NCBI GenBank assembly: GCA_024234265.1
Contig: JACKOM010000002.1
Coordinates: 248,001 to 312,000 of the forward strand
From: Oceanospirillaceae bacterium
GTDB taxonomy: Bacteria > Pseudomonadota > Gammaproteobacteria > Pseudomonadales > Oceanobacteraceae
Reading direction: 5' to 3'
Length of the DNA: 64,000 nucleotides
The notes beneath the pieces are model-generated. The model made no database searches. It had not been told where the DNA came from and saw only the letters and a list, made by a program, of their open reading frames with translations. Of this stretch, positions 38,014 to 46,756 are shown piece after piece (the stretch's first letter is position 1; every line of letters begins with the position of its first letter). Made by a program: the position numbers and the translations under genes.

Positions 38014-38388
38014 GTTTTTCTGTTTGTAATTGCCACTTAAAAACCACTCGCGAGCACCACACACATACCTACATTGGCCAACAAAATTAGCTGTTAAAAT
38101 ATCACCATCTATTTGAAAAATTAGTGAACATTCTGTATCGCCAACTTTGTATGTGCCGTCAATCGATTTAGATGTTCCGTGCAGCCAACACATATGGTAA
38201 TTGGCGCCAAATGATACTGCATCAATTTTTAATTCTTCGCCTTGCGGACATGTATCGATTCGGTCTTTTTCATCTTTTTCACTTATAAAAGTACGTAACC
38301 CTTCTTTGCATTCATACGCTACAGAAGGTTCGTCAGCCAACAGGGATTGACTAAAAAATAGGGAAAAAAGTAAAAATGCATATTTCAT
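38008..38388 (-). CDS. Cassette-borne secreted cysteine-rich protein
   Basis: 126 residues with a signal peptide (MKYAFLLFSLFFSQSLLA-D). Six cysteines in the mature part (YEC, DTC, HMC, TEC, GQC, YVC) suggest three disulfides and a periplasmic or extracellular life. No family recognised. Flanked by attC 2 and 3. Low GC compared with core genes, consistent with acquisition. Confidence 0.72.
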   Translation of the reverse strand: MKYAFLLFSLFFSQSLLADEPSVAYECKEGLRTFISEKDEKDRIDTCPQGEELKIDAVSFGANYHMCWLHGTSKSIDGTYKVGDTECSLIFQIDGDILTANFVGQCRYVCGAREWFLSGNYKQKNL

Positions 38389-38412
38389 AGTTTTGGTGAT
38401 ACTCCTATTAAC

Positions 38413-38505
38413 TTATAACGCCTCAATAACGGGCCGGAAAAAGCTGCAGGCTTTTGGAGGTCCGAGCGCTGCTCAGCAGTGCGTTCGTTGATTGATTTGT
38501 TAGAG
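38413..38505 (-). other. attC site 3
   Basis: Minus strand begins CTCTAAC and ends GTTATAA; the middle (CTGCTGAGCAG, AAAAGCCTGCAGCTTTTT) is palindromic. About 93 bases; it follows the 117-residue gene immediately. Confidence 0.75.
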
Positions 38506-38511
38506 CTTGGG

Positions 38512-38865
38512 CTATACACGCTGCCAAATCCCAGCCGCTATTAAGGAAAGAATACCGACTGACCATAGCTCTATTGCCAATGCGGTCTTTTTTTCTTTAG
38601 GCACAGACACTTTATAAGCCGGTCCAGGAAGCAACAACGAAGCCCAAGCTACTGATATTAATACGACTACCAATGCCGTTGATTCAATATATGGAACCAC
38701 ATCACGGATAAAGTATGAAATCACAAACAAAACCAGTGTCGATGCAGTGACCAGAAAAGCAATGCGATCGTTATTGCGCTGACCGAAAACTGACAGCCTA
38801 AATAAGATGTATGTTGCCGCCAGTACAACCAATATGGTGCTTTCGTGTCCGACTAGTTGTTCCAT
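38512..38865 (-). CDS. Cassette-borne small membrane protein
   Basis: 117 residues with four hydrophobic segments (about 9-23, 34-53, 60-80, 95-113), separated by short charged loops such as PKEKK. No family recognised; an inner-membrane location is likely. Flanked by attC 3 and 4. Confidence 0.68.
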   Translation of the reverse strand: MEQLVGHESTILVVLAATYILFRLSVFGQRNNDRIAFLVTASTLVLFVISYFIRDVVPYIESTALVVVLISVAWASLLLPGPAYKVSVPKEKKTALAIELWSVGILSLIAAGIWQRV

Positions 38866-38879
38866 GTATATCTACAGAG

Positions 38880-38949
38880 CTCTAACGCTTGGCTTTGCGG
38901 CGTGCTGGAGCGTAGCGTAAGCACGTCCGGCAAAAGTCACTTGTTATGT
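38880..38949 (-). other. attC site 4
   Basis: Minus strand begins ACATAAC and ends GTTAGAG; the central CGTGCTTACGCTACGCTCCAG region is palindromic. About 70 bases. Confidence 0.72.
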
Positions 38950-38958
38950 GATGCCGGG

Positions 38959-39486
38959 TTAACAACCTGAAGTGGAATAAAAGTTTCTATTTATATTTGC
39001 CTCATCCAGCTTTAGAACTTGGTCAGCAAACTTCTTGCCTTCCATAGCTTTATTCTCTACAGCTAAAATCGAGTAACACTGAAGAGTGTTTGATCTGTTA
39101 TATGAAATCGCATCAATTATGACGCTAAAAAGCAATGACTGATTACCTATGGTGCAAACCATAGATTTCATATCCGGAAATATTTTACTATTTTCTTCTT
39201 GAAATGCTCCTTGCAACTTATTGCAGTATGCCTCATATGTTTTCACTACATTTTTAAGCTCATCGGCTTCACCTTTAATCTTAAAAGTCGTCGATGTGAA
39301 TTCACTTGTTTCATATTTTGACGCATTCATGCCTGCGTATGTTGTAAGCTTCATCACTCCCGGTGTATAGCTTTTAGCCATTTCACTAGACAGCGCGGCA
39401 ACATTATCAAAGTTGTTGACATCCAGTGGAGTCACCGCAGCGCAGGAAGACAAGATAAAAGATGTAGCTACAATCGTTTTCTTCAT
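38959..39486 (-). CDS. Cassette-borne lipoprotein of unknown function
   Basis: 175 residues. MKKTIVATSFILSSC is a lipoprotein signal with the lipobox cysteine at 15 (LSSC). The mature part is mixed alpha/beta with three further cysteines (AYC, MVC, LQC) plus one at the last residue. No family recognised. It precedes attC 4, and an attC-like segment lies before its start. Low GC. Confidence 0.7.
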   Translation of the reverse strand: MKKTIVATSFILSSCAAVTPLDVNNFDNVAALSSEMAKSYTPGVMKLTTYAGMNASKYETSEFTSTTFKIKGEADELKNVVKTYEAYCNKLQGAFQEENSKIFPDMKSMVCTIGNQSLLFSVIIDAISYNRSNTLQCYSILAVENKAMEGKKFADQVLKLDEANINRNFYSTSGC

Positions 39487-39518
39487 TTCAAAATTCTCAT
39501 GATGACTCTAATTGATTC

Positions 39519-39658
39519 ACATAACAGCTTTATTCATGCGCATGCGCGCTTTGCCATTTCGATAAGCCTAAAAAAACAACTTATCCCTTTGTTTTTATTG
39601 AAAACACCAGCCCTGATTTTTTGCGGGGTACCCTGCAAAACGCGCATGCGCGTTAACT
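39519..39658 (-). other. Possible fifth attC-like segment
   Basis: Bounded by ACATAAC and GTTAACT, with GCGCATGCGC palindromes at both inner ends. Longer and less regular than the other four, so uncertain. Part of it (39564-39622) resembles 52302-52352. Confidence 0.35.
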
Positions 39659-39865
39659 TGGCCTGTGTGCGCGTTAACTCGGCACACTTTTTTAAAAACA
39701 GCTGGATTTTCAGGCGGTTACACTACCAGCGCCCGTAAAAGCGCGCAATGCTCGCCGACAAAACGCGCATAAAAACCCATAAACGCTAAATACACAGTAA
39801 TTGGATACAGTGAAGTTAATTGGATGGGGTATTTTTGCGAAATAATTGTTGCAAGGTATTTTATA
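39659..39865. other. Intergenic, no gene seen
   Basis: Contains a second GCGTTAACT and several GCGC-rich words, then AT-rich sequence to the start of the first structured repeat. I see no coding sequence. Confidence 0.45.
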
Positions 39866-40370
39866 TGTGCAGATTTACCACGGCGTTAATAAAGAACACT
39901 AAATGCGAACTTGCTGCGCCGGTTTTTTAAAGCGCCATAGCCCGCAGTCAGCATGGATGCTGACAAAGCGCCGGCGAAGCAGGGCATGGATGCCCCATGG
40001 CGCGTGGGTGTAATGGCGCGCCTAAAAAATCGGAAATAAGCAGCAGTGTGAGCGAAGGAAGGGTCTGGGAAGTCCCTTCCCAGAAATGAAAAAACGGGAT
40101 TTAAAAGTCGTTTAATTCTGCAACATCAAAGCAGAACTGCCTATCGTGGGGGTCTGCCCCCACACCCCCGCTTTGAACGCAACCGGGCGTTAGTCCTCAC
40201 TCCAACAAAAAACATTCGCCCCCGCGCTATGGGGCATCCTGCCCTGGGGTCCCTCGCTTCGCCAGCATCCCTGCTGGCTCGGGCGTGTTTTTTGTTTACG
40301 TTTCGGCGCCCTTGAGCGTTCATTTTGCGCTCATCACTAACGGCAGTTACATCGGCAAATAGCGTAAAAA
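39866..40370 (+). repeat. Composite structured repeat, copy 1 (core A then inverted core B)
   Basis: Begins TGTGCAGATTTACCACGG. Core A (about 39893-40090) has the hairpin GTCAGC ATGGAT GCTGAC (39947-39964) and the arm TCTGGGAAG TCC CTTCCCAGA. Core B (about 40195-40340) runs the other way, with GCCAGC/GCTGGC at 40261-40278. The open frame on the minus strand (40141-40425) follows the repeat in all copies and is not taken as a gene. Confidence 0.85.
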
Positions 40371-40391
40371 TTATTTCCGCATTAAAGTTTT

Positions 40392-40698
40392 TATGCAGAT
40401 TTATCTCGGCGTTTATGAAGAACACTAAATGCGAACTTGCTGCGCCGGTTTTTTAAAGCGCCATAGCCCGTAGTCAGCATGGACGCTGACAAAGCGCCGG
40501 CGAAGCAGGGCATGGATTTATACTCGGAACGTGTATGCCCCATGGCGCGTGGGTGTAATGGCGCGTCTAAAAAACCGGAAATAAGCAGCAGTGTGAGCGA
40601 AGGAAGGGTCTGGGAAGTCCCTTCCCAGAAAGAAAAAACGGGATTTAAAAGTCGTTTAATTCTGCAACATCAAAGCAGAACTACCTATCATGGGGGCG
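40392..40698 (+). repeat. Structured repeat, copy 2 (core A only)
   Basis: Same left end as copy 1 and same core A, with hairpin GTCAGC ATGGAC GCTGAC at 40473-40490. About 19 extra bases lie within the loop of the GGGCAT/ATGCCC arm (about 40514-40536). It ends in the CATCAAAGCAGAACT tail shared with copy 1; core B is absent. Confidence 0.85.
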
Positions 40699-40775
40699 CC
40701 TTGTAATCCTAATTGAAACGGTAACGGTTGCCTGTTTTTAAAAACATTCTGGGTAAATAAACCGCGCAGCAGACA
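40699..40775. other. Intergenic stretch after copy 2
   Basis: No gene seen; sequence diverges from the repeat here, where core B would begin in the composite copies. Confidence 0.45.
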
Positions 40776-40804
40776 TAAAAAAACCGCCCGTGTGACGGGG
40801 CGGT
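40776..40804 (-). terminator. Terminator of the double-cNMP protein gene
   Basis: On the minus strand ACCGCCC CGTCACA GGGCGGT is followed by a 7-T run. Confidence 0.85.
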
Positions 40805-40929
40805 AAATAACCGTGATATAGCTTGATGAGAGAGATGTATCAGCAATCGAGCGCTTCTACATATATCGCCTCGCGACGATGATCAAACGATAACAATTCT
40901 CAATTGCATCTGTCAAGCAATCCGTTTGA

Positions 40930-41745
40930 TTAATTTTGCAGCTGGGCGGCAATGTCGTTTTGCTCCTGCTGGGAGATGCGCCCGTTAAGGTCTTTGATGC
41001 AGCGCGACATATTCTCCAGCAGGGTCAGGCAGGTTTCCGGTTTGGCGCGGATCATATTCACAAACTGGTTTTTGGGAATGGTCAGCACAGTGCAGTGTTC
41101 GCGGGCGCGTACCGTGGCGGTACGTTTTTGCTCTGTGAAGACGGCCATGGCACCAAAAATTTCGCCCTCGGGGATTTCACCCACTTTGGTGTCGTCCACA
41201 TACACATCGGCGTGGCCGGACATCAGCTGCAGCACATCTTCGGCCAGCTCGCCCTCGCGTACGATAACATCGCCGGCGGCAAACTGGCGGAAGCCCTTGG
41301 GTGGCTGAATCAGGCTGCTGACATATACATGGTTGAGTATCTGGCCGTAGATGGCGCCAATGGTGAGCAGGTAATTACTCCAGCGGTGTTGGCGGGTTTG
41401 CTCGGCATACATGAACTGAATAAAAGCATCACGCTGAATTAACTGAATGCTCACTTCTGCTTCGGCGCGCAGCTCGCCGTGGGGCAGGCCAAATACCCGG
41501 TTTACACCCACTAAATCCCCCGGCTCCAGGCAGAAAATATCTACCCCCTGGCTGGATACGGTAATAATGCCCTCGGTCAGCACCGCCAGATAATCATTGC
41601 CGAGGTGTTCAAGCGGGCGTGAGTTTGCCGGCAGGTTGAGGGTGCCCTCGCTAAATTCCATGCCGCTTAACAGGCGCTGGCTCAGGGTTTGAAAACGTTC
41701 CAGCAGTGGTGAAACGGGTGCGGGTACTTCCCCCAGAAAAAACAT
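40930..41745 (-). CDS. Protein with two tandem cyclic-nucleotide-binding-like domains, no DNA-binding domain
   Basis: 271 residues. A degenerate first domain (about 25-130: YLAVLTEGIITV, CLEPGDLVGVNRVFGL) and a better second one (about 150-250: FAAGDVIVREGELAEDVLQLMSGHADVYVDD, EIPEGEIFGAMAVFTEQKRTATVRA). The phosphate-binding cassette keeps GEIFGAMA and RTATVRA, so nucleotide binding in domain 2 is plausible. There is no helix-turn-helix, unlike Crp/Fnr. It may act as a sensor subunit for a partner. The pentapeptide-repeat gene lies upstream on the same strand, 101 bases away. The terminator is downstream. Confidence 0.82.
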   Translation of the reverse strand: MFFLGEVPAPVSPLLERFQTLSQRLLSGMEFSEGTLNLPANSRPLEHLGNDYLAVLTEGIITVSSQGVDIFCLEPGDLVGVNRVFGLPHGELRAEAEVSIQLIQRDAFIQFMYAEQTRQHRWSNYLLTIGAIYGQILNHVYVSSLIQPPKGFRQFAAGDVIVREGELAEDVLQLMSGHADVYVDDTKVGEIPEGEIFGAMAVFTEQKRTATVRAREHCTVLTIPKNQFVNMIRAKPETCLTLLENMSRCIKDLNGRISQQEQNDIAAQLQN

Positions 41746-41846
41746 AAACGGCCCCTTATTGTTATGCTCGTATTCGCTGTTCCATAGCCTAACAGCTCTG
41801 GTAAGTACTTACTGTGACTGGCCCGAAGCGCAAAATGAGAACTGGT

Positions 41847-42194
41847 TTACTTCGGTGATGGCTGACGGATGCGGGTGCCATGCACCACAGACATCAGAAT
41901 CTCTTCCGCACTGATATCTTCCGGGAAAAAACAGCCACTGATTTTGGCATCGGCAAGTGATGCACCATAGAGCTTGCAGGAGCGGAAGTCGATAGAGCGC
42001 AGGTCGCAGCCGCGCAGGTAGGCGTCGGTTAAATCCAGGCCGCGGGCATCCATTTTACGTAAATCCAGCCCGCGGAAATCACAACCGCGCAGGTCCGGGG
42101 TTTTGCCTGCGGCTTTATGTTTGTTGAACTCCTCGATTTTTTCCTCGTGGAGCAACTGGTACATAGGGTCCTGGGAGATTCGGGGGCCACCCAT
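41847..42194 (-). CDS. Pentapeptide-repeat protein
   Basis: 115 residues. An N-terminal helix is followed by about nine A(D/N)LXX-type pentapeptides (LRGCDFRGLDLRKMDARGLDLTDAYLRGCDL), which fold as a right-handed square helix. Such proteins are often annotated without function; some mimic DNA and bind gyrase. Divergent from polB with 50 bases between. The arginine-rich repeat argues against a DNA-mimic role, which is an inference. Confidence 0.85.
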   Translation of the reverse strand: MGGPRISQDPMYQLLHEEKIEEFNKHKAAGKTPDLRGCDFRGLDLRKMDARGLDLTDAYLRGCDLRSIDFRSCKLYGASLADAKISGCFFPEDISAEEILMSVVHGTRIRQPSPK

Positions 42195-42244
42195 AGTGTA
42201 TCCTTGGCATCTGCCTTTGACGCTTACTCTTTAGATGTAGTCCA

Positions 42245-44599
42245 TTGTCGAAAAATAGCAACTTCACCAGCGCGTTCATCCTCAGCAGCCAGTGCCTCGA
42301 TCAGGCCGGGCGCTTGTGCCTGCGTTATTGGCTGCACAGTGCAGCGGGTGCGCTGTGTGTGGAAATCACCGATCAGCAGGCGGTGTTTTTTGTGGCCCAG
42401 GCGGATATGGATGAAATCCCCCGCGGCGCCGGTATCGAAATAAAACCCCTGCCACTTAAACATTTTGATGGCAGGCCCATGGCCGCAGTGTATTGCCGCA
42501 GTTACCGGCAATTAATGGATTTACGCAACAAACTTGAGGCCCTCGAAATTGCGGCCTACGAAGCGGATATCAAACCCCAGGAACGTTATTTAATGGAGCG
42601 TTTTATCCGTGGTGGTGTGCAGCTGCACGGCGGGGAATGGCACGGTGATGTGCTGCGCAACCCAAGGTTAAGCCCCGCCGAGGTAAACCCGCAGCTGAGC
42701 ATTTTGTCGCTGGATATTGAAACCTCCATGCCCACCGCCAGTGAGCCTGAGCAGTTATATGCCATTGGTTTTTCCGGCATGGGGCACAAACGGGTATTTA
42801 TGCTCGGTGAATGCAGCACAGTGCACCCCGGCTGGCTGGAATTTTTCAGCGATATTCCCGCATTACTGCAAGCCGCCACGGATTTTGTGCGGCAATTAAA
42901 CCCCGATGTAATCACCGGCTGGAATGTTATTCAGTTTGATTTACGGGTTTTACAGCGCATTTATCAGCTGCAGCGTGTGCCCTTTACCTGGGGGCGCAAC
43001 AGCGAGCAAATTACCGTGCGTCAGGGGCAAAATAATTTATGGTTTGCCGATGTGCCGGGGCGTGTGGTGGTGGATGGCATTGATGGTTTAAAAAATGCCA
43101 CCTGGAGTTTTGAAAGTTTTTCCCTGCAATATGTTTCCCAGGCCCTGCTCGGTGAAGGCAAAAAAATCGACGATGTGGATAACCGTGGCCAGGCCATCAC
43201 CGATTTATTTCAGCAGGATAAAATTGCCCTGGCCCGTTACAACCTGCAGGACTGCGAACTGGTCGAAGCTATACTCGCCAAAACCCACCTGATTGAATAT
43301 TTAATTAAACGCAGCCATTTAACCGGCCATGCCCTCGACAGGGTTGGCGGCTCAGTGGCGGCATTTGAATATTTATACCTGCCAAAATTGCACCGCGCCG
43401 GTTATATTGCGCCGAACATCGGTGATGGTTATGACGCGGTAAAAGCCCCCGGCGGTTTTGTGATGGACAGCCAACCGGGTTTGTATCAGCACGTGCTGGT
43501 GCTGGATTTTAAATCCCTGTACCCGAGCATTATCCGCAGCTTTTTTATCGACCCCATGGGCCTCGCCGAGGGTTTGTTATTCCCCGCGGGTGATGAACAC
43601 TGCGTGCCCGGTTTTAATGGCGGGCAATTTCACCGCCAGCGCCATTTATTGCCGGAAATAATCCGCGATTTATGGCAAGCGCGGGATGAAGCCAAACGCC
43701 ACAAAGATGCCGCTGCATCCCAGGCCATAAAAATTATTATGAACAGTTTTTATGGGGTGCTGGGCTCACCCGGTTGCCGCTTTTTTGATGTGCGTTTATC
43801 CAGCTCCATTACCCAGCGTGGCCACCAGATTATTCAGCAAAGTGCGCGTTTAATTGAAGCGCAGGGTTATCAGGTGATTTACGGCGATACGGATTCGGTA
43901 TTTGTCTGGCTGAAAGATAAACACCCCGCCAGCGAGGCCGATGCTGTCGGCGCAAAACTCGCCGCAGATTTAAACAAATGGTGGCGCGATTATTTACAAA
44001 GCGAATTCCAGTTAACCTCCTGCCTGGAAATTCAGTACGAAACCCATTATCAAAAATTTTTAATGCCCACCATTCGTGGCAGTGAGCTGGGCAGTAAAAA
44101 ACGTTATGCCGGGCAAAAACCCGGTGGTGATATGGTCTTTAAAGGGCTGGAGGCAGTACGCACCGACTGGACCCCGCTCGCCCGTGAAGTGCAGCAGCAT
44201 TTATATCAGGCCATTTTTAATGATGAGCCCTACCAGGATTATTTATTACAGGTTGTTAATGAAGTGCGCAGCGGGCAGCGTGATGCGCAACTGGTTTACC
44301 GCAAACGTATTCGCCAGCCCTTAAGCAGTTATGTGCGCAATGTGCCGCCCCATGCCCAGGCCGCGAAAAAACTCGATGAATACCGCATCAGCCAGGGTTT
44401 AATGCCCCGTTACGAGCGCAGCGGCTGGGTGGAATATGTCATGACCATTAACGGCCCCGAACCGCTGGAAAATATCCAGTCGCCGCTGGATTATCAGCAT
44501 TATTTAGACCGCCAGTTAAGCCCGGTGGTGGATGGCATATTGCATTTTCAGGGCAAGGATTTTGCCGCGTTAATTAATCCCCAGGCGGATTTGTTTTAA
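42245..44599 (+). CDS. polB: DNA polymerase II (family B)
   Basis: 784 residues, as in E. coli Pol II. Exonuclease motifs: LSLDIETSMP (I), GWNVIQFDLRVL (II), YNLQDCELVEAI (III). Polymerase motifs: LDFKSLYPSIIRSF (A), KIIMNSFYGVLGSPGC (B), YGDTDSVFV (C). All catalytic acids are present, so proofreading and polymerase activities should be intact. SOS-linked translesion and restart polymerase in E. coli. The first available start after an in-frame stop is a TTG at 42245 without a clear RBS. I see no LexA box upstream. Confidence 0.94.
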   Translation: MSKNSNFTSAFILSSQCLDQAGRLCLRYWLHSAAGALCVEITDQQAVFFVAQADMDEIPRGAGIEIKPLPLKHFDGRPMAAVYCRSYRQLMDLRNKLEALEIAAYEADIKPQERYLMERFIRGGVQLHGGEWHGDVLRNPRLSPAEVNPQLSILSLDIETSMPTASEPEQLYAIGFSGMGHKRVFMLGECSTVHPGWLEFFSDIPALLQAATDFVRQLNPDVITGWNVIQFDLRVLQRIYQLQRVPFTWGRNSEQITVRQGQNNLWFADVPGRVVVDGIDGLKNATWSFESFSLQYVSQALLGEGKKIDDVDNRGQAITDLFQQDKIALARYNLQDCELVEAILAKTHLIEYLIKRSHLTGHALDRVGGSVAAFEYLYLPKLHRAGYIAPNIGDGYDAVKAPGGFVMDSQPGLYQHVLVLDFKSLYPSIIRSFFIDPMGLAEGLLFPAGDEHCVPGFNGGQFHRQRHLLPEIIRDLWQARDEAKRHKDAAASQAIKIIMNSFYGVLGSPGCRFFDVRLSSSITQRGHQIIQQSARLIEAQGYQVIYGDTDSVFVWLKDKHPASEADAVGAKLAADLNKWWRDYLQSEFQLTSCLEIQYETHYQKFLMPTIRGSELGSKKRYAGQKPGGDMVFKGLEAVRTDWTPLAREVQQHLYQAIFNDEPYQDYLLQVVNEVRSGQRDAQLVYRKRIRQPLSSYVRNVPPHAQAAKKLDEYRISQGLMPRYERSGWVEYVMTINGPEPLENIQSPLDYQHYLDRQLSPVVDGILHFQGKDFAALINPQADLF

Positions 44600-44656
44600 T
44601 CACTACGTTCGTTAAGAACACTTAATGCGAAATTACTCCATAGCACTTTGTATGGT
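44600..44656. repeat. Truncated left end of the structured repeat
   Basis: Resembles the repeat's left end only in the words GTTCGTTAAGAACACTTAATGCGAA, then diverges. It appears to be a remnant next to the full copy that follows. Confidence 0.55.
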
Positions 44657-45181
44657 TGTTGATTTACCACTGCGTTAACTCAGAAAACTTCATGCGAACT
44701 TGCTGCGCCGGTTTTTTAAAGCGCCATAGCCCGCAGTCAGCATGGATGCTGACAAAGCGCCGGCGAAGCAGGGCATGGATGCCCCATGGCGCGTGGGCGT
44801 GATGGCGCGCGTAAAAAATCGGAAACAAGCAGCAGTGTGAGCGAAGGAAGGGGCTGGGAAGTCCCTTCCCAGAAAAAGAAAAACCGTTTTAATTGCCGAA
44901 CATTGTAATTACATAGGTTTTTTCTTGGGGGTCTTATACCCGTGCCGGGCACAGGCCCCCGTAACCCCGCTATTAAGTGCAACCGGGCGCCTATTTTTTA
45001 AAACAATCGCCTCACTCCAACAAAAAAACATTCGCCCCCGCGCTATGGGGCATCCTGCCCTGGGGGCCCTCGCTTCGCCAGCATCCATGCTGGCTCGGGC
45101 GTGTTTTTTGTTTACGTTTCGGCGCCCTTGAGCGTTCATTTTGTGCCCATCACAAACGGCAGTTGCATCCGCAAATAGCGT
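44657..45181 (+). repeat. Composite structured repeat, copy 3 (cores A and B)
   Basis: Core A hairpin GTCAGC ATGGAT GCTGAC at 44736-44753; inverted core B hairpin GCCAGC ATCCAT GCTGGC at 45077-45094 and the trailing CATCACAAACGGCAGTTGCATC also found in copies 1 and 6. The linker between A and B differs in length from copy 1. Confidence 0.85.
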
Positions 45182-45225
45182 TTAAATCTTGAGGATTTAT
45201 TTCCGGTATTTCTTCTGTTTTTTAT

Positions 45226-45516
45226 GCCGTATTACCACTGCGTTAACTGAGAACACTAAATGCGAACTTGCTGCGCCGGTTTTTTAAAGCGGCATAGCCC
45301 GCAGTCAGCATGGATGCTGACAAAGCGCCGGCGAAGCAGGGCATGGATGCCCCATGGCGCGTGGGCGTAATGACGCGCGTAAAAAATCGGAAACAAGCAG
45401 CAGTGTGAGCGAAGGAAGGGTCTGGGAAGTCCCTTCCCAGAAAGAAAAAACGGATTTTAATCGCGGCTGCTTAAAAACTCTGTGCAGAAATTTCACATTT
45501 AGTGTTCTGATTTAAC
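45226..45516 (+). repeat. Structured repeat, copy 4 (core A with terminal inverted repeats)
   Basis: Core A hairpin at 45304-45321. The left end at 45242-45267 and the right end at 45490-45515 (reverse complement) match in 22 of 26 positions around AGAACACTAAATG. This gives the copy a MITE-like outline. Confidence 0.8.
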
Positions 45517-45556
45517 CCCTGACTGATCTGCGAAACTAAAAACAAGAAACCAGAAA

Positions 45557-45588
45557 CTAAAAAACCCGGTAAATACCGGGCTTTTTTG
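45557..45588 (-). terminator. Terminator behind the PfkB kinase gene
   Basis: AAAAAACCCGGTA AA TACCGGGCTTTTTT: T-run on both strands, serving the minus-strand kinase gene. Confidence 0.88.
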
Positions 45589-45602
45589 TTGCTTAGATAA
45601 AA

Positions 45603-46604
45603 TTAGGCGCCGAGTATTTCGGCTTTAATTTCATCGTAACGGCGTTTGCACAAGCGTGGGCCAAAATTCGAAACCACTTCCGCAGCGGTGCGGCTGGCTA
45701 AATGGCCGGATTTCTCCCAGCCAAGGCCACTGGTAATGCCGTATAAAAACGCACCGGCGAAGTTATCACCTGCACCGTTGCTGTCTACCGCAGTTACCGG
45801 GTAGCTTGGGATGTTAATTTCATTTTCGCCATCGAAAATAAAGGCACCCTTGCTGCCTAAGGTAATCACCAGTGCTTTGGCGACTTTTTTCAGTTCAGGC
45901 AATGCCTGCACCACGGATTGGGTGCCGGTGAAGGTCATGGCTTCCTGCTCGTTGCAGAATAATAAATCCACACCTGTGCCGATCATTTCCTGCAGGCCGG
46001 CTTTGAAAAACTGCGTCATGGCCGGGTCAGAGAAAGTCATGGCGGTTTTTACGCCGTGTTTTTCGGCGAGTTGTTTGGTTTTAATCGCCGCGGCGCGGGC
46101 GGTGTCGGAGGTGACTAAATAACCTTCGATATACGCAAACTGGCTGTTTTTCAGGGCGTCTTCGTTAATGTGTTTGCTGTCTAAATTAGCGGTAATACCT
46201 AAAAAGGTATTCATGGTGCGCTCGGCATCCTTGGTGACCATCACCAGGCATTTACCGGTTACACCGGCTTCGCGCTCGCTGTGCAGGTTGGTATCAATAC
46301 CGGCGAAGGCTAAATCCTGGGCGTAAAAATCGCCGGATTCATCATTGGCCACGTTGCAGGTGTAGAAGGTTTTGGCACCAAAATACTGCGCGGCAAATAC
46401 GGTGTTAGCGGCGCTGCCACCACCTGCGCGTTTTTTCAGGCCAAACTGCTGGTGTAATACGGCCATCAGCTGGTGGTGTTTGTCTTCATCGATCAGGGTC
46501 ATCATGCCCTTTTCAATACCATTGGCGGCGAAAAACGCATCGTCCACTTCAAACTCTTTATCAACCAGTGCGTTGCCGATGCCATAGATAGCGTATTGGG
46601 TCAT
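45603..46604 (-). CDS. PfkB-family carbohydrate kinase, probable adenosine kinase
   Basis: 333 residues. The ribokinase fold is shown by KKRAGGGSAANTVFAAQYFGA near 60 and the catalytic-base motif VDSNGAGDNFAGAFLYG near 290 (anion hole plus Asp). The start MTQYAIYGIGNALVDKEFEVDDAFF and the GGSAANT box match bacterial adenosine kinase-like enzymes, which phosphorylate nucleosides. A role in salvage would fit the phosphorylase operon at 17.8 kb, but the two are far apart. Confidence 0.88.
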   Translation of the reverse strand: MTQYAIYGIGNALVDKEFEVDDAFFAANGIEKGMMTLIDEDKHHQLMAVLHQQFGLKKRAGGGSAANTVFAAQYFGAKTFYTCNVANDESGDFYAQDLAFAGIDTNLHSEREAGVTGKCLVMVTKDAERTMNTFLGITANLDSKHINEDALKNSQFAYIEGYLVTSDTARAAAIKTKQLAEKHGVKTAMTFSDPAMTQFFKAGLQEMIGTGVDLLFCNEQEAMTFTGTQSVVQALPELKKVAKALVITLGSKGAFIFDGENEINIPSYPVTAVDSNGAGDNFAGAFLYGITSGLGWEKSGHLASRTAAEVVSNFGPRLCKRRYDEIKAEILGA

Positions 46605-46756
46605 TTTATTATCTCGCTGTTTGTTCCTGCGCCAGTCTAAACGGCAGAGGCTTTTGCCGCCAGAGTCACAGGCTTTTTAGAATATTTTGTTTCAGGCCGG
46701 TTTTGCGACCTGCGCACAGTTACGGATGGCTGGCTTTGCCCGTTATAATGCGCGCC

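Noticed and set aside
39866..40370. Retron or group II intron RNA
   Set aside because: No reverse transcriptase is near any repeat copy and no retron-type structure is recognised.
40141..40425. Small ORFs with MNA-GRRN-NKKHARAS start in core B (also 44909-45139 and 57288-57482)
   Set aside because: The frames follow the repeat and vary at their ends; the hairpin arms explain the sequence better, and no RBS is conserved.
42195..42244. LexA box upstream of polB
   Set aside because: No CTG-N10-CAG in the short gap before the start codon.
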